Below are positions 57,515-64,000 of a stretch of 64,000 bases of DNA, piece after piece. The stretch covers positions 140,314,616-140,378,615 of the forward strand of contig OX578134.1 in the NCBI GenBank assembly GCA_951213105.1, written 5' to 3'. Under the pieces are notes generated by a model. That model had not been told where the DNA came from, did not search any database, and saw nothing but the letters and a program-made list of their open reading frames with translations. Position numbers and translations under genes: made by a program. The stretch's first letter is position 1. Every line of letters starts with the position of its first letter. The stretch comes from Amaurobius ferox (lineage: Eukaryota > Arthropoda > Arachnida > Araneae > Amaurobiidae).

Positions 57515-58901
57515 CTAGTCAAAAGTGAAATTGCAACATCATGAAGGAATGAACGTAGTCATATGCTCATCACTGTACCGGTAGACGAGAGAGTCATATG
57601 CAAATGATTAAGTTTTCGTATGTATCGGGTCATGTGATACCCAGTTTCGGGTGATAAAGACCAGCAGATAGCTCGTCCCATAAATGCCATCAGCGATGAG
57701 ATTAAGCACACAAACATTCGAAAAAGGGAAAAAGCAACGCGCCGAAGACGCCAGCCTGCTATATAACGGCAGTTAACAGCTGAAGAAGTATACCGTATTC
57801 TGGGACTGCATGGCGTGGGTTTGTAGATGCGTGCAACTGCTACACGTCTTGAGAACCATTTGAGTACCATCCAGTGATGCGTGACACGATGGCCGCAGGA
57901 ACATCAGAGAACACGCTGAAGAGGGAGTGGATCGAATAGGTGCACGGCAGAGCGCATACAGACCGGAAGATTCTCTGAACGACTAGTCGATATGCGTTCG
58001 CAACGCCAAGTGACAACCAAAACAGTCTGTTACTTTAAATAGTAGCACCTATGTTCACAAACCAGGTTGCATGGAATACAGCTGCTCGCAAGGTGGCCAG
58101 GCACTGGGGTGCCATTAACACTCCAAACAGCGATGCAGGTATGGCGTGGTATCGTCGTCAATGCAACTGGATCAATGAATGCCATTGGGTTTTGTTTACG
58201 GATGAATCTCACTTTTGCCTCTGGAATAATGGCAGCCATGGACGGATGCGGCGGCTTCCCGTGAAACGCCACTTGCCAGCCCATATCATCGAATGTCACA
58301 CCGGCCCCACATCGGGTATAATAGTTTGGGATGGTATAATGTTCGATCAGCGGACAACTCTGGTGCACATTGCAGGTAATCTGACAGAGGACCGGTGCGG
58401 CACAATTTTTGTAATGTCTTTAGTTCGGCCGCTGGTGCTGGTCGTTCCCGGCATGGAGTGCCAGCAAGACCACACCGCACGGCGGAATGTCAACAGTCTG
58501 CACTGAATGGACATCATTTCCTGGCCGGCAACCTCGCCGGTTCTCTCTCCCATTCTCTCTCCCAACACGAATGTGCTCTCATCGAACGTCATGTGCATGG
58601 AGGACAACCGGTAAATACCGTATACAGAGTATAGACGAACTGCGTGCTACATTGGACGTTGCTTGGCAAGGATTACCTCATGCAATCATTAATAGTCAAG
58701 TCGATAGTATACTTCCCTGTTTAGGGGCCTGCATAGCTGCCAGTGGGGGTCACAATTTTTACTGGATAAACAGGTTTCTTTTACATATCTTTGTTTGTTC
58801 TTTTAATCATTTGCATATGACGCTCTATCTTATCGGTACTGTGATTTGCATATGGCAACGCGCATTCCTTCATGGTGTTGTAATTTCACTTTTGATGAGT
58901 G
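57515..58901 (+). mobile_element. Tc1-like transposon with inverted repeats of about 100 bp
   Basis: The left end TAGTCAAAAGTGAAATTGCA and the right end (opposite strand) TCATCAAAAGTGAAATTACA are bordered by TA. The inverted similarity continues inward to GTCATATGCAAATGATTAA at about 57592-57611 and its inverse at about 58802-58820. The enclosed transposase is decayed. Confidence 0.85.
57640..58800 (+). pseudogene. Tc1-like transposase, broken
   Basis: The best part is the frame 58051-58506 (151 codons). AARKVARHWGA is followed by the first catalytic aspartate in LFTDESHFCLWNNGSHGR, then HTGPTSGIIVWDGIMF. The second catalytic aspartate is in CQQDHTARR, and the frame ends shortly after. The region of the third acidic residue, usually SPDLxPIEHxWD in this family, is present only as shifted, mutated sequence after 58500. 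The helix-turn-helix N-terminus (57640-58000) has several stops. It probably descends from a Tc1 subfamily widespread in arthropods. It is inactive. Confidence 0.75.
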
Positions 58902-59059
58902 TATAAAACTTTAAATTTAGTAACATTTGAAACAAAACATGAAATAAAAAAATATATCGATAATTGATCATATTCCTAAAATAGCATCAATGTCCAATTA
59001 TATAAGTTACATAAACAATCAAAAGTCCAAGGTGATTTAATAGCATTCACACGAGTCTC
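58902..59059. other. Non-coding interval
   Basis: AT-rich; nothing recognised. Confidence 0.4.
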
Positions 59060-59995
59060 TTTCAATTACGAATATTTTCGACGTAAAAGACAGCACATTC
59101 TATTTTCCGCTCTAATGGTTCGTAAAAATGCAATGAATTTCAAACAAAGTTACTGAAGTTTTGTTAGTCCCTAACTCTGTCAGAAATTGCAAAATAAATT
59201 TCAAAATTAATTGCACTGCAGTGTTTGGTGCAAGAATTTATCTCATAAATAAATTATTTTAGCGTATCCAGATGTGGAGCAACACTAAAATAATTTCATT
59301 GTATCGTAAGTGACACAAATATTCCTTAAGATGCAGACGTCAATACCACACACATGCATTACCTTGATTAGATGATAGTTGTTTAAATGTACTGGAGAAT
59401 TCAGAAGAAAAAATGCTCTTAGGAAAAAATTTGTAAAAGTGGAAAATTTGGTAATATTTTCATTTGGAAATATTTCAAATTTTGGTAATATTTCTCAATG
59501 TAAAATACCCTGCATTCTATTTTCTGCTCCAGGGGTTCGTTAAAATGTAATGAAATTAAAACAAAGTAAACGAAGTTTTGTTAGTACCCAAATCTTTAAA
59601 AAGTTGTAAAATAATTTCTAAAATTAATTGCACTGTCGTTACAGTTGCAAGAATTTATCTGATAAATGACTTATTTTACCGTACCCAAACCTAGAGCAAC
59701 ACTAGAATAATTTCATTACTTTGTATCGGATACGGATATTCTTTGATATTTTGACGTCAATATCACATGCTTAACCTTGCCTACATGGTAGTGGTTGAAG
59801 TGTACTGGAGAATTTTCGGAAAAAATGTTCTTCGGAAAAAGTTTTAAATGGTAATTTTTTAATATTTCAATTTGGTTATATTTTAAATTTTGGTAATATT
59901 TTCCTATGTAAAAGACGCCATATTTTATTTTCTGCTTCAGTGGTTCGTAAAAATGTAATGAATTTAAAACGAAGTTACTGAAGTTAGTGCATAAC
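59060..59995 (+). repeat. Tandem repeat with unit of about 410 bp
   Basis: The word ATTCTATTTTCCGCTC (or close variants) opens units at 59097, 59514 and 59922. Two full units and the start of a third share blocks such as TGTACTGGAGAATT, TTTTGGTAATATTT and TTGCAAGAATTTATCT-type in the same order. A further lone start lies at 61629. Units are perhaps 75-80% alike by eye. Confidence 0.8.
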
Positions 59996-60937
59996 TTGTA
60001 ACTTGTACCTAAAATACAAATAGAAAATTCAATTGCATTGCAAGTACACTTTGATGAAACTACTTGAGGGTAATGAAACTATTATTCTTCATCTTCTAAA
60101 TCAACAACTTTAGCCACTATGCAACAGTTTACACTTAGAGAATCTTTTATAAACTTTATTTTAGATGTTCCAATTATTCAGTATTTAACTGGAGCGTTTA
60201 TTATTTCCTCGAGGTTTAAGAATTTCGTTTTCAGTACCAAAACATTATCGTTGACAGCACGGTATTGTAAATAACACATGTCATTGTAAATAGCACATGT
60301 CATAAAACATCAATTTACTGGTGAACAGAAAACTTGTTGAACTCACTTCACGCCTACGTCATGAACTAATTACTTACTATTCACCATACCGATTACTGTA
60401 ATATCCATTATACTAGTCTCATGTTCTACAATGCAATATCATTTCATACGACCGTTAACAACAAAAAGTCACATTTCATTTAATAACAAAACGTCACTTT
60501 TGTACGTCCAGCATCCATCCAATTAAAAGAAATAAAAAAAAAGCATGAATGAGTCACAATTGCTGTATTCTTAATAAGATTGAATTCAATGCGAGTAGTA
60601 TGTCCTATGAATAAAATAAATGCTTATTTTTTAGAATCTATTGAAGAGCTCAATAATTGAGAGAATTTATCAAGTTCCTTGTAAGTAGAGATTTTCACAT
60701 ACGCATTGATTGATTAAACTAAACGTGCCTTAAAGAATAAAGTAAAATGGCATCTTATTTGTGCCAAAAAACATGGAATTAATAAGTCTTTAGCTCACCC
60801 CTGATGGATGGATAATTCATTCTTTTGTTTTTCACTTTTTTTACCTCCATTATGCAAAATGTTCTTCAAGTTTCAATTTGAAACTCCATGAAGTTTTCAT
60901 ATCAACAAAAATGTTAGTAATCTGGTTAATGATTTGT
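59996..60937. other. Non-coding, nothing recognised
   Basis: AT-rich. ATAACACATGTCATTGTAAATAG at 60270-60300 is locally duplicated. No gene. Confidence 0.4.
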
Positions 60938-61044
60938 CAATACTTCTGTCAATACAATGATTCGTCTGTACTTCTGTACTTCGTCGTTCTGTACTTCGTT
61001 CTGTGTTCGTCTGTACTTCGTCAATATTTCTGTCAATACAATGA
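60938..61044. repeat. Short repeat cluster
   Basis: A 23-bp word ending TCTGTCAATACAATGA occurs at 60938 and 61022. Between the copies are several TCTGTACTTCG words of 8-12 bp spacing. Confidence 0.85.
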
Positions 61045-61615
61045 TGTTTCGGAAAAATAAAAGTTACATTAAGTAAATAATTGTACTAGTTATGCATATG
61101 ATTTGATTTATTTCAGAAAATTAACTATTTGATACATATTCAACTATGTAAAACATTCTTACATTCATGGAAATTTTACATATTTTATTTCATAATTACG
61201 TGTGCTATGAGCGTGTTACTCACATATTGCAGATTCCTAACTTCCATAGCTTTATATCTCTATAAGAATTGCCTGTTTTTGCACTGCATCATTTTAACAC
61301 GAATCTTTCACGGTACTATGTATCTAAATTTTTGTATGACCAGGCTTATCTTAGCTTAACCTGAAATAAAATGCTTAAAACTCAGAAATTAATATTGAAA
61401 TGCAAACTAAGTATGCGCTGTTTGCGAACAATGCAGGAAATTTTAAAAATAAATCTTGTGGAATTTATAAATACAAAACAGGAGGTACGCACCGAAGTAC
61501 TATACGCTTTTAGTTATTACTTTTCATACAATACTTCAATCTACAAAATATTTTGACTCAAAATATTCTGATGATATTAAAGTTTATTTTAATTACTCAT
61601 CAATATCCCTAATAA
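61045..61615. other. Non-coding, nothing recognised
   Basis: Frames at 61129-61359 and 61371-61556 are short, hydrophobic or lysine-rich by composition, and match nothing known to me. Confidence 0.4.
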
Positions 61616-62006
61616 GAAAGATAGCAGACTCTATTTTCCGCTCCAGTGGCTCGTAAAAATGAAATAAGTTTAAACATATGTATCATAGTTTTGTTACTAT
61701 ATGTCATATTTAAAATTTGCAAATTAAATTACAGAAATAATTACACTTCATGACTGGGACAACGGCTTATTTCGCAAACAACGTACTTTCCCTTACACAA
61801 GTGCAGAATTATATAGAAACAATGTCATTATTTTAAAACAAATATGTATACTAGTTTGGGGAGTTAATTCGGATATTTAATGCCTTAAATATGAAATTTT
61901 TATATAATTATTTAAGTGCAAAATAGAAAGATAAATTGCATTTTGTAGATAATTATATAAAAGAATAAACTTCAGGATCGTATTTTATAAAATTATCTAC
62001 ACGAAG
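61616..62006 (+). repeat. Isolated partial unit of the 410-bp repeat, then non-coding
   Basis: GACTCTATTTTCCGCTCCAG and the following TCGTAAAAATGAAATAAG match the start of the units at 59097 and 59514. The similarity fades after about 110 bp. Confidence 0.6.

Positions 62007-62049
<43 letters not shown>
62007..62049. repeat. (TA)n microsatellite
   Basis: A TA run interrupted once by TATG, at the left end of the transposon. Confidence 0.9.
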
Positions 62050-62943
62050 CAGGGTGTAAATAAACTGATGGTCAAAAATTAAGGGGTTATAGAACTCACC
62101 AAAACAAACAACTTTCACAATACAATGTGAGGTCGGAAAGCAACATGCGAGCCGCCGCTTTCTCTGGAGTGGATGAAACGTCGCGTCAAAATGGAGAACA
62201 CAGTGAACCCGCTTGCTACACGTTTCAGATGCCCCCAGCAAAGGTTCTCTATGAATGTGTGGGCAAGGATTATCCGTGACCAATTAATTGGCCCGTATGT
62301 GTTACCAGACCGCCAAGATGGACAGAAGTACCTCAACTTCCTCCAGCAGGTGCTGCCAGATTTACTGCGTGTTGTACAGTAAACAATCGAGTGATTATGT
62401 GGTGCCAGCACAACATAGCGCCAGTACATTACACCAGGATTTTGCGTAACTACCTGGACATTGCTGTTCCGAACAGATGGATTGGCCGTGCTGATTCCGT
62501 CGCGTGGTCTCTCAGATCTCCTAATCTGTCCGATCTGTCCTGCCTGGACTTTTTCCTCTGGGGATAACTAAAAAGCGCCGTTTACAAGACGCCCATCGAG
62601 TCACTAAAGGACCTTATCGCCCGAATTAGCATTGCAGCTGCAGACGTTCGTGAAATGCTAGGAATCTTCCAAAATGTACGTGATTCTCTCCGTCGCCGCT
62701 GTGACGCCTGTTTCGCAGTTGGTGTTTATTCATTTGAGCATTTGTTCTAAACATTTTGTCAATAAATTTCCATTATTCGTATTCACTTCACTTCCTTTTG
62801 ATGCGACGTTTCATCCACTCCCAGAGAAAGTGCCCCCTCGCTGCTCGCAGGTTGCTTTCCGACTCCACATTGTATTGTGGAAGTTGTTTGTTTTGGAAAG
62901 TTCTATAACCCCTTTCATTTCTTACCATCAGTTTATATACACC

Positions 62944-62946
<3 letters not shown>
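62050..62946 (+). mobile_element. Tc1/mariner-superfamily element with long inverted repeats, deleted
   Basis: Both ends begin CAGGGTGTA and TA lies on each side within (TA)n. The inverted repeats stay recognisable for about 150 bp (62050-62195 and about 62795-62946), through GGGGTTATAGAACT, CCAAAACAAACAACTT and GTGGATGAAACGTCGC. Total length is about 0.9 kb, shorter than a complete element of this kind. Confidence 0.85.
62190..62770 (+). pseudogene. DDE transposase, C-terminal part (DD41D-like), broken
   Basis: Starts after a deletion that removed the N-terminus and first aspartate. FSMNVWARIIRDQLIGPYVL (from about 62248) is typical of this arthropod transposase group. After the stop near VVQ the protein continues in another frame: CQHNIAPVHY, where asparagine replaces the second catalytic aspartate, and later SCLDFFLWG with the third acidic residue. 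A three-codon duplication before SCLD lengthens the spacing from about 41 to 44 residues, so the DD41D (rosa-like) placement is inference. The C-terminal part reads in a third frame. Confidence 0.65.

Positions 62947-62986
<40 letters not shown>
62947..62986. repeat. (TA)n microsatellite
   Basis: A TA run at the right end of the transposon; part of it is the target duplication. Confidence 0.95.
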
Positions 62987-62990
<4 letters not shown>

Positions 62991-64000
62991 TTTATATAAT
63001 ATTCATTATTATTCATATAACTGTGTAATGAAGATTTTAATTAAATATAGTGTATAGAGAAGATATGTATGTTTCACTCTTGTTCATAGCTATTTCACAT
63101 GTTCAGTGTACACACATGTAACACAAGTGTGTTAGTTTTACGCGTTTGCTCGCCCCTTTATTGGTATTTTTAATGCCTATAATAAATCCATTTTTACCAG
63201 TTTATGATTTAAACATAATGCATTCATGATACTTTGTATCTATCGAATAATCATTTAATAATATAATAATTAATTAATAATACCTTTGGAGTAAAAATGT
63301 TAAAAATAATAAATTTTTAACGGAATGCAAAATATACACAAGTATGCAACTTCTGTAAACAACTAAAATATGTTTTTGAAGAAGTCGTGTCATACTTTTA
63401 TATATAATAATAAATGAATATGCCTGTCTGTCTGTGTCATCTGTAATGAAACTCTCACCAACCAACATACATGAAATTTAGTGCAGAAGTACCCCGACTC
63501 CCGAAATGGAAATGCCTCATCAAGATATAGTTTAAAAGTTAAAATATATATATAATTCACATCAGTCCAATATGAATACAGGTCCCTAATTTAATTGATA
63601 GCGCCATCTATTTTACGGTATTTAAACTAAATTCTAAAACAAACTCTTATCGGACTCTACATGTATCTCAAAAGAAACATAATCGGCCCTTTAAAATTCA
63701 GACTGTCTTTCATATCCTCAATAATTGCAAAAGTTAAATCGAAGAGGATTGACAAATCGCAGAGGATTGAAAAGTAACGGGGATGAAACAAGAACTTATA
63801 GTTATTGCGGAAATTTCCCAGAGACGGAATTATCTCTAGAACATACTTTCACCTGTCCAACCAAGTGACCTAGCAGTATATTGAAGAATTTCCACAGAAA
63901 AAACTATACTTCAATTTAATTATTCAAATTGCAGAGATTGTCATATCTGCTCAAAGATCTATTTAAAACCTGATTCAAATGCACAAGACACCAACCAACC
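62987..64000. other. Non-coding; possible Helitron-like 5' end near 63400
   Basis: TTTTATATATAATAATAAATG at 63396 followed by GCCTGTCTGTCTGTG and an AACTCTCACCAACC stretch resembles the start of non-autonomous Helitrons, as at 2097. The window ends before a 3' end could be seen. No gene. Confidence 0.35.

Overview
This is an AT-rich eukaryotic window made mostly of mobile elements and their remains. There is no operon structure, no bacterial-style gene packing and no complete host gene that I can recognise. The mix of a BEL/Pao LTR retrotransposon, several Tc1/mariner transposons, a Penelope-like reverse transcriptase, tRNA-derived SINEs, a Helitron and many (TA)n tracts fits an arthropod, most likely a chelicerate such as a spider. 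That assignment is inference from the style of the repeats and was not tested by any search.

Layout. 1-5.3 kb: a short foldback MITE, a non-autonomous Helitron (about 2.1-2.9 kb) and tRNA-like SINE pieces. 5.4-8.7 kb: first copies of three dispersed families, named here R1, R2 and R3. 8.7-14.9 kb: mostly featureless AT-rich DNA, a SINE, and a degenerate tandem array. 15-20.8 kb: two copies of one tRNA-derived SINE family, one with its box B deleted, and between them ten almost identical 76-bp repeats (17.8-18.6 kb). 19.7-21.7 kb: a broken gene of unknown family with the second SINE in it. 21.75-23.8 kb: two reverse transcriptase copies placed head to head as 1-kb inverted arms, followed by a 197-bp perfectly symmetric foldback between two (TA)n tracts. 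24.3-28.9 kb: nothing I can name. 29-39.2 kb: more R1, R2, R3 and R5 copies, a deleted mariner and a Tc1 fragment.

39.5-45.1 kb holds the most complete element, a minus-strand BEL/Pao retrotransposon. It still encodes capsid-type, zinc knuckle, protease, reverse transcriptase, RNase H and integrase regions. One in-frame TGA splits the frame, and the 3' end is a rearranged junction with LTR sequence. After it come a decayed transposase (45.1-46.4 kb), a 210-bp MITE, a 15-bp minisatellite with a KPTTR-like frame, more R3 copies, two Tc1 elements with recognisable ends (52.2-53.7 and 57.5-58.9 kb), a roughly 410-bp tandem repeat (59-60 kb) and a short transposon with inverted repeats of about 150 bp (62.05-62.95 kb).

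Nothing here works together as a pathway. The window is best read as a record of nested and decaying insertions. The most unusual items are the head-to-head reverse transcriptase palindrome, the BEL 3' junction, and the R1 family with its hairpin start, conserved 3' end and TTGGCGA motifs.
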